In this document: positions 8,767-18,361 of the stretch, piece after piece
How the letters are laid out: the number at the start of each line of letters is the position of its first letter
Numbering within the stretch: the first letter of the stretch is position 1
Assembly: GCF_014596725.1 (NCBI RefSeq)
Contig: NZ_JACVEG010000002.1
Location: 620,001 to 684,000, forward strand
Reading direction: 5' to 3'
Length of the DNA: 64,000 nt
From: Vibrio sp. Y2-5
Lineage (GTDB): Bacteria; Pseudomonadota; Gammaproteobacteria; Enterobacterales; Vibrionaceae
Made by a program: the position numbers and the translations under genes
The notes under the pieces: model-generated
What the model was told of the DNA's origin: nothing
The model's input: the letters and a program-made list of their open reading frames with translations, nothing else
Database searches by the model: none

Positions 8767-9387
8767 TTATTGTTTTTTAGCTGTGATTATTGTTTGTTCT
8801 GAATGGCTTTTTATTCCGAGAAGGATTGTGCAATCGGAAAGCCCAACTGAGAGAAAACTAGAACACAAAATAGCCTTCTCGGAGAAGTAACGCAGCAATG
8901 CGTTATTCGTCGATTCATATTCACCTAAGCCTACATCTCCATGAGCGAGATAAATACCACCAACCACAACGCCTAATTGCTGGTACCTCATGAAATTGAA
9001 TGCGGCATCTTCGCTATTAAAAGCAAATAAGTAGTCTGATGATTGATTCAAATTACGAATATCGGCTAAGTCCAGATTATTTGGCATTTCTTTTGACAAT
9101 AATTTGTTGGTTAAATTAATGACAACATCTCTGATGGCTGTTGAATCATTATTAGGGTTATCGAATACTACAAACTCAACATGATGCAATAGACAAATTT
9201 TCGATAATTCGGAGCTTTGTTTAGGAGAAAGACCAGATACAAATAGGGCGTCAAAAGGGATGTCAGATAATATCGACTCTGTAAGATCATTTGTCGCAAT
9301 CGAATACCCATTTTCTAAGGCAACTGTATTTGGTAAAGAGATGGCTATGTGTAACTCATCAGCGACAGATTCGGTTGGTTCAAACAT
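8767..9387 (-). CDS. Truncated FtsZ-like protein lacking the GTP-binding loop
   Basis: This 206-residue protein reads as a shrunken FtsZ. It begins MFEPTESVADELHIAIS, matching the MFEPMELTNDAVIKVIG start of E. coli FtsZ. Residues 46-76 (DALFVSGLSPKQSSELSK and on to FVVFDNP) match the strand-loop-helix-strand around the tubulin signature, but GGGTGTG is replaced by LSPKQS. The T7 loop survives as NLDLADIR (104-111) with N104, D106 and D109 of NxDxxD. The C-terminal half (GVVVGGIYLAHGDVGLGEYE, then NNALLRYF) follows FtsZ's activation domain. The N-terminal glycine loop and C-terminal FtsA/ZipA-binding tail are missing. It should not bind GTP normally; a decoy, capping or regulatory partner of FtsZ is inferred. 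An AGGGG ribosome site precedes the ATG. Confidence 0.65.
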   Translation of the reverse strand: MFEPTESVADELHIAISLPNTVALENGYSIATNDLTESILSDIPFDALFVSGLSPKQSSELSKICLLHHVEFVVFDNPNNDSTAIRDVVINLTNKLLSKEMPNNLDLADIRNLNQSSDYLFAFNSEDAAFNFMRYQQLGVVVGGIYLAHGDVGLGEYESTNNALLRYFSEKAILCSSFLSVGLSDCTILLGIKSHSEQTIITAKKQ

Positions 9388-9657
9388 TCTTTACCCCTGT
9401 TTGAATGAACATGATAACGGCTTACTTTTGAAACGTAATCTATATATTGGCCATATTACTTTGTCAAAGAGAAGAGGCAAGAGTCACTTTTCTCGTAACT
9501 TGATCAAGCTAAAAGTATCAGTTAATCAATTGGTTAAATGAGCCAAAAGTCTTTTTTACGTAATATAAATATGTTAAATGTGTCTTCATGTGGTTCGCTA
9601 AGCCATTGAAAAGGAGCAAGCTTGGCGAAATTTAAGCGATGGACATAGGATTGTTAT

Positions 9658-11397
9658 ATGCTCAAACTTATCTTATTAGCATTGGCCTTGGTGTGGCTAG
9701 TTTTAAGGCAAAAGACTAAAGACAACCCCGAAAAGACAAAAACAATAAAATGTCGAAGATTGCTTGGATACTCATTAACCATGAGTATCATCTGGATAAT
9801 TATTAAAGGATTTGGCATTCCTCAAAACCAAATCCATGTCGAAGCTGCCTACAAGATTAACAATGGTTCGACGCAAGTCCTCTTTGGTTATTCTGAGAAC
9901 CGTTTGATACCCGCCCTCCATGCTCCCAGATTCTATACATATAACTTTGCTGATATCTACAAGGTGCATGAGTCTGACAGAAAAGCTCTGCGGGAAAAGC
10001 ATCCATATGTAACTGACCCTCAAATTTGGGTAAATTATTTTGGTGGTATGCTGATTTTTCTGCTTTTGACATCTTGGTTTACCAGAAGTCTAAAACTCGA
10101 CGGCAAATGGGCCGAGGCGTTGGAGGCAGATCAAAAGAAGTCCTATCTTGAGTTTGAAGAGTGGGCAGAGGCCAACAAAGTACGAAAACTTCATTCTTTT
10201 AAGCTGTTGCGCGAATCTGAAGAGAGACGCAAACGACTCGATGTTGTTAGCGCTCAAAAGCTTGCCATAGTCACCAAAGCGATTAAAGCGCGAGGTATTG
10301 ATCCTGCTATTTTTTCGGGCTTACAGAAGGTTAAGGAAGCGGGTTTATCTACTTTATATGTTGTCGCAGAACACCTGACTCGTGGTGAGAATGAGTCCGT
10401 GGTAATGAAATATGGAGCGGTATATCCAGAAGAGTTTGAAAAGCAACTATTAGAGATAGCCAAGCGCGATGCACAGAAAAAAGCAGACGGAACAAATACA
10501 GATACTAAGCTAGATATTGTTCTAAGAACCGCTCGAGAAAACTTATATATATTTCCAACAAGTGCTTTGCAAATATTCTCACGTGAAACCTTTCGCCAAG
10601 TACAATCACTAGCAAAATTGGTGGTGGGTGAAGATTACCTTGCAGTCAAAGAATCTGACGCTTTGACTGATACAATAACTAAACAGCAAGCCGTACTTCA
10701 TGTTCAATACGTATGCTCACTCGAGAGTGATGAATTTAAAGATCTCTCTGATGCTCCCTATCCTGTTGGTTACAGATTTGAAGATAGTAAGAGCCAACTA
10801 ACCAAAGTGTTTAATGGTAAGAAAGTTTCAAGGACTCCTATTTCAGCATTTTACTTTGGCGTTAAGGCGCATTGGAAATTAATGATAAAAGGAGAGGTTG
10901 TAGATTGCGGTGATATTAGGAGCATTCCCGATCCAGGTATCGCCGACTATGCCTTCCCTAGCGTAAAATCATTTGAGGGGGAGAGCTTACTGGACGCTCG
11001 CGAAAAATATTTCACCTCAATTGCGCGAACCAACATCTCATCACTGGTATCACAGATACAGGGTAAGCCTGCTAAAAAGGACATTTCCGCTGCAATTGAT
11101 AAGGCGAAATACCACAAGTACAAAGCCAAGGCCAACGAAACGAAGAAGCTACTCAAAGAACTTGAGGATGCGCTTAGAGATGAGATTAAGTCCGAGACAC
11201 AGTATGAGGCGGCATCAATATTGACTCAGAAAATCTATGAAAAATATAAGGACGAGATAGACGCGTTGGCCTTCTCCATTATCGACAATGACGTAGACCC
11301 AGAAATGACTTTATTTATTTTGGATGAGTTAGCTGAGTTGTTCCCTGAACTTGGCGAGTATGTTTCAGGCCTTGGAGTGGAGGTGTTCAGTGATTAG
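9658..11397 (+). CDS. Membrane protein of unknown function with long cytoplasmic region
   Basis: A 579-residue protein that I do not recognise. Hydrophobic segments lie at about 2-17, 36-53 and 123-140. The rest is hydrophilic: a charged helical stretch (about 145-195), a mixed central region, a Lys-rich helix KAKYHKYKAKANETKKLLKE near 480, and an acidic leucine-rich C-terminus (LFILDELAELFPELGEYV). Its stop overlaps the start of the next gene, so the two are probably translated together. The ATG at 9658 is the first of the frame; the ribosome site is weak. It could be a structural or secretion-associated scaffold. Confidence 0.75.
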   Translation: MLKLILLALALVWLVLRQKTKDNPEKTKTIKCRRLLGYSLTMSIIWIIIKGFGIPQNQIHVEAAYKINNGSTQVLFGYSENRLIPALHAPRFYTYNFADIYKVHESDRKALREKHPYVTDPQIWVNYFGGMLIFLLLTSWFTRSLKLDGKWAEALEADQKKSYLEFEEWAEANKVRKLHSFKLLRESEERRKRLDVVSAQKLAIVTKAIKARGIDPAIFSGLQKVKEAGLSTLYVVAEHLTRGENESVVMKYGAVYPEEFEKQLLEIAKRDAQKKADGTNTDTKLDIVLRTARENLYIFPTSALQIFSRETFRQVQSLAKLVVGEDYLAVKESDALTDTITKQQAVLHVQYVCSLESDEFKDLSDAPYPVGYRFEDSKSQLTKVFNGKKVSRTPISAFYFGVKAHWKLMIKGEVVDCGDIRSIPDPGIADYAFPSVKSFEGESLLDAREKYFTSIARTNISSLVSQIQGKPAKKDISAAIDKAKYHKYKAKANETKKLLKELEDALRDEIKSETQYEAASILTQKIYEKYKDEIDALAFSIIDNDVDPEMTLFILDELAELFPELGEYVSGLGVEVFSD

Positions 11398-12022
11398 ATT
11401 TGTCTCCACCTTTGCTTTATTGATGATAGCTCTACCTGTTAAAGCTGAGTCGAAGCTATATGACATTTTGAAAGAAGGGATTTATGGTGAGGTCGGGTCG
11501 CAAATAGCAAGCTTACCCGGTCTCAAACAGCTTCAAGAACTAGAAGAAGCTAAAAAATACAAACTTGTAACCAATAAGCCGCACAAAGGCAGATTGAATT
11601 ACAAGCCTGAGCAAGAACATAGAAATGCATGGATCTCATTATACGGAACGCAACGAAGTATCAGACTCTTTGGTGATGCCTCTTTACCCGTAGGCCAGCA
11701 CACGGTATTTGTTACTCCTTCAGACAGAAACTTGATGTACTACAAAGGAAAAGTAGTGATTAAAGAAGGTCATTCTCAAGAACTCACCGTCCCCAAATTC
11801 TATGCACGCAACATGCTGTTTGAATTCAACATTACCACTACTCCGAAGAATGCGACGATTAGGGTAATGAATATCAGACCTAAGTATCGATACGGGATGA
11901 AACTTCCTTTTAAAGAAGAGGGCTATGATATCGAAATATCTAAACGTGGATATAAAACCATTCGAGATGTGGTCAACTTAAATTCGGAAGGGCAGCATTT
12001 TCACTATTCTTTAAAGCGTTAA
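11390..12022 (+). CDS. Exported PEGA-domain-like protein of unknown function
   Basis: The likely start is the GTG at 11390, preceded by a GGAGGTG ribosome site and overlapping the upstream gene by 8 bases; the frame itself is open further upstream. The 210-residue product begins with a signal peptide (RFVSTFALLMIALPVKA, then ES). The C-terminal 70 residues (TTPKNATIRVMNIRP; PFKEEGYDIEISKRGYKTIR) fit the PEGA pattern of small beta domains seen in surface and periplasmic proteins, with the GYKTIRDVV ending. It probably sits in the periplasm next to the membrane protein encoded upstream. Function unknown. Confidence 0.75.
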   Translation: MIRFVSTFALLMIALPVKAESKLYDILKEGIYGEVGSQIASLPGLKQLQELEEAKKYKLVTNKPHKGRLNYKPEQEHRNAWISLYGTQRSIRLFGDASLPVGQHTVFVTPSDRNLMYYKGKVVIKEGHSQELTVPKFYARNMLFEFNITTTPKNATIRVMNIRPKYRYGMKLPFKEEGYDIEISKRGYKTIRDVVNLNSEGQHFHYSLKR

Positions 12023-12075
12023 GATTATAATCAATAGACCTTAGGGAAATGGCGACATTTCATCATTGCGAAATG

Positions 12076-12110
12076 AAAGGTTACCTGACATAGATGCGGT
12101 AACCTTTTTT
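12076..12110 (+). terminator. Intrinsic terminator after the PEGA gene
   Basis: A 10-bp stem AAAGGTTACC / GGTAACCTTT with a 12-base loop runs into a T tract. It closes the two-gene unit of 9658-12022. Confidence 0.85.
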
Positions 12111-12189
12111 ATTGCATTAAACTCGTCGCCTTTCTTTTTCTATCGCTTTCGAAGATACTCTTGTACAAATTTTTTAGCCGGAAAACCTC

Positions 12190-12804
12190 ATGCCCCAAGC
12201 CAATTCTGTGGTCGTACTCGACTTTGAAACCACTGGCCTTTCGCCTAATCTTGGTGATCGTGCAATAGAGATAGGTGCGGTTAAGCTAGTCGATGGTGAG
12301 ATAGTTGATAGTTTTCAGCAACTCATGAATCCCGGCTTTAGAGTCAGTTCATTCATTGAGAGTTACACTGGCATCACTAACAACATGTTGCGTACAGCAC
12401 CAAGCTGCGACGAGGTGATGTCATCATTCAGTGAATTTATTGCCGATGAGAACCTGATAGCACATAACGCTTCGTTCGATAAACGTTTTCTAGACGCAGA
12501 ACTTGAGAGAATCAATTGCGGTTATTCGGGGGAGTTTGCTTGCTCTTTACTTGTGGCAAGACGACTGATTCCAGATGCGCCGTCCCACAAACTTGGCGAG
12601 CTTGTTCGCTACAAAAACATCGAAAACAACGGCGTGTTCCACCGAGCCTTAGCCGATGCACAGATGACAGCTAACCTCTGGCTTAGAATGGTTGAAGACC
12701 TAGAGCAAGCTGGAATCGTAAAGCCAAGCTTCGAGTTTATGCAAACCGTTAGTAAAACAGCAAAAGGAAAAGTGAACCTGTTACTGGCCAGAAGTCGTGT
12801 TTAG
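12190..12804 (+). CDS. DnaQ-family 3'-5' exonuclease (DEDDh)
   Basis: A 204-residue exonuclease of the DnaQ-like superfamily. Exo I is [12 protein letters not shown] (residues about 8-19, catalytic Asp and Glu), Exo II is [14 protein letters not shown] (about 90-103), and Exo III is [15 protein letters not shown] (about 156-170) with the His of the DEDDh class. It resembles the stand-alone proofreading-type exonucleases of Vibrio rather than a full epsilon subunit. It would degrade 3' ends of DNA or RNA with two metal ions in the cytoplasm. The gene stands alone between two terminators. Confidence 0.88.
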   Translation: MPQANSVVVLDFETTGLSPNLGDRAIEIGAVKLVDGEIVDSFQQLMNPGFRVSSFIESYTGITNNMLRTAPSCDEVMSSFSEFIADENLIAHNASFDKRFLDAELERINCGYSGEFACSLLVARRLIPDAPSHKLGELVRYKNIENNGVFHRALADAQMTANLWLRMVEDLEQAGIVKPSFEFMQTVSKTAKGKVNLLLARSRV

Positions 12805-12824
12805 TTAAAATCCGCAGAGAGCAA

Positions 12825-12860
12825 AAAGGCGTTAGCAAATTCACACCTGCTAACGCCTTT
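12825..12860. terminator. Bidirectional terminator between convergent genes
   Basis: A 13-bp perfect inverted repeat (AAAGGCGTTAGCA / TGCTAACGCCTTT) with A and T flanks lies between the rightward exonuclease gene and the leftward gene ending at 12891, and can serve both. Confidence 0.9.
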
Positions 12861-12890
12861 ATTATTGGTTTAAGATTACACTAATTTTGA

Positions 12891-13259
12891 CTATTCAACG
12901 TCGCAATCAGTACAACTTTGTAGTGCTATTTCGTGTTCAAAGACAACGGTATTTTCTTCCGATAGCTCTGCTATTTCGTCCGCAACTTCTTTCTCATCTT
13001 CCGCTTCAACTTGATTTTCCAGCTCTTCTTCTGAGTAGCCGTAGAAGTTCAGCAATAAGTAATCACGAGCTTCGTCTTTAGTACAAGTCACGTTCACAGA
13101 AAGGTCTGGTTCAACGTCGCCTTGTTCGATGATTACAGCCACTTGCGCTAAAACATCCTCTTTCATCGCAGGCGTTAACCAACCTAGATCTGTGCTCACT
13201 GTGGTTTTTTTACAGTTAAAACAAGGGAGTGGATGAAAGTAATATTGAAAATCAGTCAT
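12891..13259 (-). CDS. Small acidic protein with terminal CxxC pairs, function unknown
   Basis: A 122-residue acidic protein of no family I recognise. It has CFNC at residues 13-16 and CTDC at 117-120, with a further Cys near residue 59. Together the pairs could form one zinc site that joins the two ends of the chain. Between them lie a predicted helix (PAMKEDVLAQVAVIIEQG) and a Glu-rich stretch (EEELENQVEAEDEKEVADEI). There is no signal peptide, so it should be cytoplasmic. It shares the bidirectional terminator with the exonuclease gene. Confidence 0.65.
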   Translation of the reverse strand: MTDFQYYFHPLPCFNCKKTTVSTDLGWLTPAMKEDVLAQVAVIIEQGDVEPDLSVNVTCTKDEARDYLLLNFYGYSEEELENQVEAEDEKEVADEIAELSEENTVVFEHEIALQSCTDCDVE

Positions 13260-13643
13260 AGGTAATTCTTCTCTGAGTGTTGTATAGCGAGATTATGCGT
13301 GTTTTCTAGCAAATTACTATCTTAATAGGCATTGAGGTGTGAATTGGCTCAGCTAGTTTAGGGTAGGGCACAGGAGAGTCTACTCTAGCTATTCAGCGAA
13401 CTCTAAAAACATGGTTTAAAGGCTTGCTAGTAATAAGCCTATTTGTGGTGAGCTAAAAGATAAATGGACAGATCGCCCAGTTCTACAAAATTAATACGTT
13501 CATGTGCTTTATTGGTATCAGCCTGAAACATAACTGTGCGGCTGTAACGTGTGCCGAGATAATGTATCTATGAAGTGTTGTTACTACTCGCATTATTGCA
13601 CCAACATTTGTTGGTTAACTGATAGCTTGTCACTTTCAGAAAT
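13260..13643. other. Intergenic region without recognised gene
   Basis: This gap lies upstream of the CxxC gene and downstream of poxB. It must hold the leftward promoter for the CxxC gene. I see no further coding frame or clear repeat. Confidence 0.5.
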
Positions 13644-13672
13644 AAAAAAACAGCTGTACAACCAGCTGCTTT
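13644..13672 (-). terminator. Intrinsic terminator of poxB
   Basis: Read leftward, AGCAGCTG-GTTGTA-CAGCTGTT forms a stem followed by seven Ts. It sits about 30 bases past the poxB stop. Confidence 0.85.
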
Positions 13673-13701
13673 TTATTCTTACCGACTGTTTTGTAATGAG
13701 T

Positions 13702-15426
13702 TTAGCGTAACCAGTTGGTTTTACTCAGTTCAATCAGTTCGTCACCACGGCCATTAATAATAGCTTTCATCATATACAGGCTAAAGCCTTTTGCATGTTC
13801 TACTTTAATTTGTGGTGGCATAGCCAGTTCTTGCTTGGCTGTGTCGACTTCCAGTACAACTGCTCCTGGATATTCAAGGGTTTCCGTCAGTGCCCCAGGT
13901 AATTCTTGAGGATCCGATACATGAATGCCTTTAATACCACAGGCTTCCGCAATACTAGCAAAGCTTGGGTTTTCTAAATCTGTATCATCAGACAGATAGC
14001 CACCCGCTTTCATTTCCATAGCGACAAAACCTAACGAACGGTTGTTAAATACCACTATTTTAACTGGAAGATTTAACTGGTTTAGAGATAACAAATCGCC
14101 CATCAACATTGAAAAACCACCATCACCACACATCGCGATAACCTGACGGTCACGATTTATAGCTTGCGCTCCCATTGCCTGCGACATCGCATTAGCCATT
14201 GAACCATGATTAAATGAACCGATAAGTTTACGTTTACCATTCATTTTCAGATAACGGGCAGCCCAGACAGTTGGAGTACCAACATCACAGGTAAATACGG
14301 CATCTTCTTTGGCTTGCTCGCTAATCAAACGTGCCAAATATTGAGGGTGGATCAATCCATGTGAGGTTTTACCTGTTGCCAGAGCGTCTAAGTCTTTACG
14401 GGCAGAGGTATAGCTTTTCTGGCAACTTTCCAGGTGTTTGGATGAACGCTTACTGTCGATTAACGGTAACAGAGACGCAATGGTACTTTTCGTATCACCC
14501 AGAATGCCGATATCAATATGTGCATGGCGACCTAACGATGCAGGGTTATTATCGATTTGCAGGATTTTTGCTTTTTCCGGATAGAAAGCACGGTATGGGA
14601 AGCTTGAACCAATGATCAATAAGGTATCGGCTTCACGCATGGCATGGTAGCCAGAAGCAAATCCGATAAGACCGGTCATTCCCACATCATATGGATTCTC
14701 ATATTCGATGTGTTCTTTACCACGCAGAGCGTGAACAATAGGGGCCTGAAGAACTTTTGCCAGTTCAATGACCTCATCGTGAGCACCTTTCACACCAGCA
14801 CCACAAAGTAGGGTGACTTTCTTACTGCCATTCAGTTCTTCTGCAAGTCGTTCGATATCTGTTGCTTGTGGTGCATAAAACGCAGTCTGTGGGACCTGCC
14901 ATTTAGGTTGAATGCCTTCTGGCATGGATTTAAGTGCGATATCACCCGGCAGAACTAATACCGCAACGTCATTATGCAGAATAGCCTGACGCATCGCAGT
15001 TTCAAGGATGTATGGCATCTGCTCTGGGCTGGAAACCAATTCACAAAAAACACTGCATTCCTGGAATAGTTCTTGTGGATGGGTTTCCTGAAAATAATTT
15101 GAACCAATTTCAGTGGAAGGAATGTGCGCGGCGATGGCTAACACGGGAACTTTATTGCGATGACAATCGAACAGACCATTAATCAGGTGCAAGTTACCCG
15201 GACCACATGAACCAGCACAAACTGCCAGTTTGCCGGTTATGTGCGCTTCTGCTCCTGCAGCAAATGCCGCCACCTCTTCGTGACGAGTGCCCATCCACTC
15301 AATTTCGTCAATTTTTCTTAAGCTGTCACTAATTCCGTTGAGTGAATCACCAGTGACTCCCCAGATCCGTTCAACGCCTGCTTGGCGAAGCGTTTCTGTT
15401 ACGAAGGCTGCTATGGTTGTGCTCAT
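13702..15426 (-). CDS. poxB: Pyruvate dehydrogenase (quinone) / pyruvate oxidase, PoxB-like
   Basis: A 574-residue thiamine-diphosphate enzyme, close to the 572 residues of E. coli PoxB. The TPP-pyrimidine domain has the activating Glu in [19 protein letters not shown] (about 48-66). A central FAD-binding domain spans about 190-330 ([30 protein letters not shown]). The TPP-pyrophosphate domain has the GDG...NN motif ([25 protein letters not shown]) near 430-465. It decarboxylates pyruvate to acetate and CO2, passing electrons to ubiquinone at the membrane; the C-terminal tail ([12 protein letters not shown]) matches the lipid-activated end of PoxB. It is a single gene with its own terminator. 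Confidence 0.93.
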   Translation of the reverse strand: MSTTIAAFVTETLRQAGVERIWGVTGDSLNGISDSLRKIDEIEWMGTRHEEVAAFAAGAEAHITGKLAVCAGSCGPGNLHLINGLFDCHRNKVPVLAIAAHIPSTEIGSNYFQETHPQELFQECSVFCELVSSPEQMPYILETAMRQAILHNDVAVLVLPGDIALKSMPEGIQPKWQVPQTAFYAPQATDIERLAEELNGSKKVTLLCGAGVKGAHDEVIELAKVLQAPIVHALRGKEHIEYENPYDVGMTGLIGFASGYHAMREADTLLIIGSSFPYRAFYPEKAKILQIDNNPASLGRHAHIDIGILGDTKSTIASLLPLIDSKRSSKHLESCQKSYTSARKDLDALATGKTSHGLIHPQYLARLISEQAKEDAVFTCDVGTPTVWAARYLKMNGKRKLIGSFNHGSMANAMSQAMGAQAINRDRQVIAMCGDGGFSMLMGDLLSLNQLNLPVKIVVFNNRSLGFVAMEMKAGGYLSDDTDLENPSFASIAEACGIKGIHVSDPQELPGALTETLEYPGAVVLEVDTAKQELAMPPQIKVEHAKGFSLYMMKAIINGRGDELIELSKTNWLR

Positions 15427-16191
15427 GAGGCTTCTCCAATTTTTTGAGTTGTAATTATTTGAGCGTAACTAACGTTGCAAGATAAGCTTGACGTCTTTTC
15501 TTATCTTCCTCTCACTACGAAACTTGTTCAATATACATTTTTTGAATTTTTACAATATTTTTTTATATAACTAAAGTTTTTATACAATTGGAGAATATAG
15601 AACGAAAATTATTAAAAAATAGATAAGAGAATTCGAATATAGAAATTAAAAGATATCTAGAAGATTGGTCGTTTTCCTGTAGATATCCGTCCGACAGACG
15701 CTTACGGAAACAGTGTTTAAGCGGTAGCATTTATGGGTGTGACTAAAACCCGGTGGTATCACCTTTGAGGGTAGTAAAGAAAAAATTAAAGAGTCTTCTC
15801 CTCAAAAATACGCTCGTAAAAATACATTGTGTAGGAATATGGTAGGGACATTAAAGCGGTATGGTTATCTCTCACTCACTGAAACAGCCGTGTATCGTGT
15901 GAAGCAGTTGCTGGGTAAGCGGCAAAGTTATAGAGGTGAGAGGAAGTAAGTTAAATTACTGTCCTGTCACTAAACGAACTAATCGCTCGAAAGTTGCAAT
16001 GGGGCTGCCGTGATCGGCGCTGGCGCATTTATGGACATAAACGTTTTAGAACTGATGTTCTAAAGTACGTCGGTCACATTAGGAAAAATATCTCGAAACC
16101 TCTGTATCTTATTTTGTAACCCTTAAAACAAACATCGGCATTACACATATTTAACGCTTATGAAATTCAGAGAAGCACCTCAAAATAACTT
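15427..16191. other. Intergenic region with transposase debris
   Basis: This 765-base gap between poxB and the Nudix gene contains the AT-rich poxB promoter side (about 15430-15650) and then degenerate coding debris. The clearest piece is an IS5-type transposase remnant listed separately. A second frame at about 15961-16119 reads WRIYGHKRF, then LKYVGHIRKN, weakly like the end of an IS91-type transposase, but this is not secure. Confidence 0.5.
15812..15949 (+). pseudogene. IS5-type transposase, C-terminal remnant
   Basis: A frame ending at a TAA (15947-15949) reads RYGYLSLTETAVYRVKQLLG, close to the GYHRRSLAETAMYRFKQL signature at the C-terminal catalytic Glu region of IS5-type transposases. 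Upstream there is no intact transposase and downstream the frame ends early. No terminal inverted repeats were found. It is a decayed fragment, too short to be active. Confidence 0.55.
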
Positions 16192-16935
16192 TTAACTATT
16201 TCTTTTGGCAAAAAACGTTTCATGTTTTTTATAAAGACCAATGTTGTTTACTGGCTCAAATGCTGCCAGACCATCCACATTGTGTAATGCCTCAACCATC
16301 TGTCGATTAAAGCTGGCATTACCCTCATCATTCAAGAACTCAGAGATAGAAAGCCACTTTGCTTCGGCAATTTCATCTGTATCACGAATGTTAATGTATT
16401 CAGAAACAGCTTGTAACCGACAAATCAAATACATATTCGTCTTGCCAAATTGAAATGGGTGCCTAGTTGTGAGTCCCAGGATTGAACCAAATTCAGTATC
16501 AACTCCTGTTTCTTCAAGAACCTCTCGAATGATCGCTGTCTCTATTTTTTCACCGAGTTCTATGTGTCCACCAGGCAGCTTGTAACCATTCATACCATGC
16601 TCCTTGATCACTAAGAGTTGACCTCGACTATTTTTAACGATTGCACCAGCTCCAAGCGAATGTGTTGGAATAAAAGGAATAAAAGTCGTAGATTGAGCTT
16701 TAAGAATAAGCGTTAATTCGTGCTCAAGACAGTTATGAAAAACAAATCCTAGCTCTGTAGCTTTAGGCACTAGATGGGACAAACCAATAGGCAGCGTTAG
16801 CCAGACTAAGTTCTTACTCTCAGACTGTGCAAATGACACAATGTTTGATAATGCCATTTTGAATGTATCAATGTCGGAAGGGACATCTTCTATGTTTATA
16901 ATAATGCCATTAAATTTATCATTCTCGAATTTCAC
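16192..16935 (-). CDS. Nudix hydrolase with N-terminal extension
   Basis: A 247-residue protein. The Nudix box is GGHIELGEKIETAIIREVLE followed by ETGV (residues about 122-145), fitting GX5EX7REUXEEXGU exactly. The N-terminal 95 residues (FENDKFNGIIINIEDVPSD; LVPKATELGFVFHNCLEHEL) resemble the pre-Nudix acetyltransferase-like domain of plant Nudix hydrolases and their bacterial relatives. Such enzymes hydrolyse nucleoside diphosphates linked to other groups (ADP-ribose, NADH, CoA, oxidised nucleotides); the substrate is not predictable. It is upstream-adjacent to the MFS gene on the other side of a 75-base gap, on the same strand. Confidence 0.88.
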   Translation of the reverse strand: MKFENDKFNGIIINIEDVPSDIDTFKMALSNIVSFAQSESKNLVWLTLPIGLSHLVPKATELGFVFHNCLEHELTLILKAQSTTFIPFIPTHSLGAGAIVKNSRGQLLVIKEHGMNGYKLPGGHIELGEKIETAIIREVLEETGVDTEFGSILGLTTRHPFQFGKTNMYLICRLQAVSEYINIRDTDEIAEAKWLSISEFLNDEGNASFNRQMVEALHNVDGLAAFEPVNNIGLYKKHETFFAKRNS

Positions 16936-17010
16936 GATTCCCTCTCTCTGAATGTATTACAGCCCTAACCACGATACTCTAACTCAGGCATGGATGTTCG
17001 AAATTGTTCT

Positions 17011-18201
17011 TTATGAAACATAAACTTTAACTGTTGAGTTAGATTTCTTAGTCACATACGTCATTAAACACAATGCAACACTGGTTGCTACCAAAGAGGA
17101 AGACAATGCTACTTTGAAATCTATATACTCAGCGATAACACCAACAAGAGATGTTCCAGCCATCATCCCAATTCTCATAACATTCGTGTAGTAAGCAGAT
17201 GCAAATCCACCATTCTTAGGGAACATGTCTTGAATGATGGTGATACCTAAACCGACAAAAATTCCATAAAATAGGCCATTAAATACCTGAATTAATATCA
17301 AGCCGCTCATCGAAGTTATTACTTGTAATAGTGCGTAGTAAGTAATTGCACATATAAATGCAAAACTCATCAAACGGTACTTTCCGTATTTGTCACATAA
17401 TGAGCCTGCGATCAACATCACTGGTATCTCAAATGCCGCTGTGACACCAAGAAGAAGGCCAGGGAAATACATTGGGATCCCTACCTCTTGAGTAAGATAT
17501 AAAGGCATTGCGGTAATATATACATGGTTAGCTAAGTTACCGAAAAGGATTATCCCCCCAAGAAAAAAAGCTAAGGTATGTAACTTACCAGAAGCAGTGT
17601 TGGCTTCCTTTGGAATTTCCAAGTTATTGGAATTGAAAGCTGGAAGATATATTAAGGAAAGTAAAATAACCAACACGGCTAATATAGTTACGATGGCAAA
17701 GTTTGCTTGATAACCCCAAAAATCTGCAATAACGAAGGCCAAGGCTGGACCAATAATCCATACAACAGATACACCAGAACGCATCTGTGTATTAAGCTTA
17801 GTCACATTTTTTCCTGATTGTTCTGCGAAGCGCTTAATCATAGACAATATCAATGGAATACAGGCATTTCCAGGTCCCATGAGTACGACTCCTATTACCA
17901 GAGCTTGCCATGGGTGCGTTACATACGAAAAACAAACAGCAGATGAAGCGATACAGATAACTGATAGTATAAAAAGCCAGCGGTCATTCACCCCTCTATC
18001 AGATAAAGCTCCAAATAACTGGCTAAAAACCATTCCAGATATTGCGAAACTAACACTATAGTAGGCGATAAAATCAGGGCTAGCACCAATCCCATTGACT
18101 AAATAAACACTCATAACTGGCAATATAAATGCATATGCTGTTGCCGTTAGGCTGTTTATAATGAATAACTTTCCTGACACCCCTGATATTAAATCTTTCA
18201 C
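17011..18201 (-). CDS. MFS transporter, sugar efflux (SetA/SetB-like)
   Basis: A 396-residue major facilitator with about 12 hydrophobic segments. The cytoplasmic loop 2-3 carries FGALSDRGVNDRWLF, the MFS GxLaDRxG-type motif. The RFAEQSGKNVTKLNTQMRSG loop and WIIGPALAFVIADFWGY resemble proton-driven sugar exporters of the Set family. It would export sugars or sugar-phosphate analogues across the inner membrane. It is transcribed leftward toward the Nudix gene, which may form a unit with it. Substrate unproven. Confidence 0.8.
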   Translation of the reverse strand: MKDLISGVSGKLFIINSLTATAYAFILPVMSVYLVNGIGASPDFIAYYSVSFAISGMVFSQLFGALSDRGVNDRWLFILSVICIASSAVCFSYVTHPWQALVIGVVLMGPGNACIPLILSMIKRFAEQSGKNVTKLNTQMRSGVSVVWIIGPALAFVIADFWGYQANFAIVTILAVLVILLSLIYLPAFNSNNLEIPKEANTASGKLHTLAFFLGGIILFGNLANHVYITAMPLYLTQEVGIPMYFPGLLLGVTAAFEIPVMLIAGSLCDKYGKYRLMSFAFICAITYYALLQVITSMSGLILIQVFNGLFYGIFVGLGITIIQDMFPKNGGFASAYYTNVMRIGMMAGTSLVGVIAEYIDFKVALSSSLVATSVALCLMTYVTKKSNSTVKVYVS

Positions 18202-18361
18202 ATACTATCCTTTACTAAATGTTTCCTACTCTCTATTGCAATTAACACGCTAAAGCATTTAATTTTTTTGGTCAAACATTGATTTTTTAGAACTGCAATA
18301 AGTCAAAACTGAAACATTTTGGTGCATAAAAGAGCCTGCTCACTGTTGGCTGGCACAAGAA

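Noticed and set aside
9260..9541. Rightward frame opposite the FtsZ-like gene
   Set aside because: Lies mostly antisense to the better-supported leftward gene and shows no family features.
15961..16119. Frame with WRIYGHKRF and LKYVGHIRKN, weakly like an IS91-type transposase end
   Set aside because: Too short and divergent to call; no replication-terminus motifs were seen.
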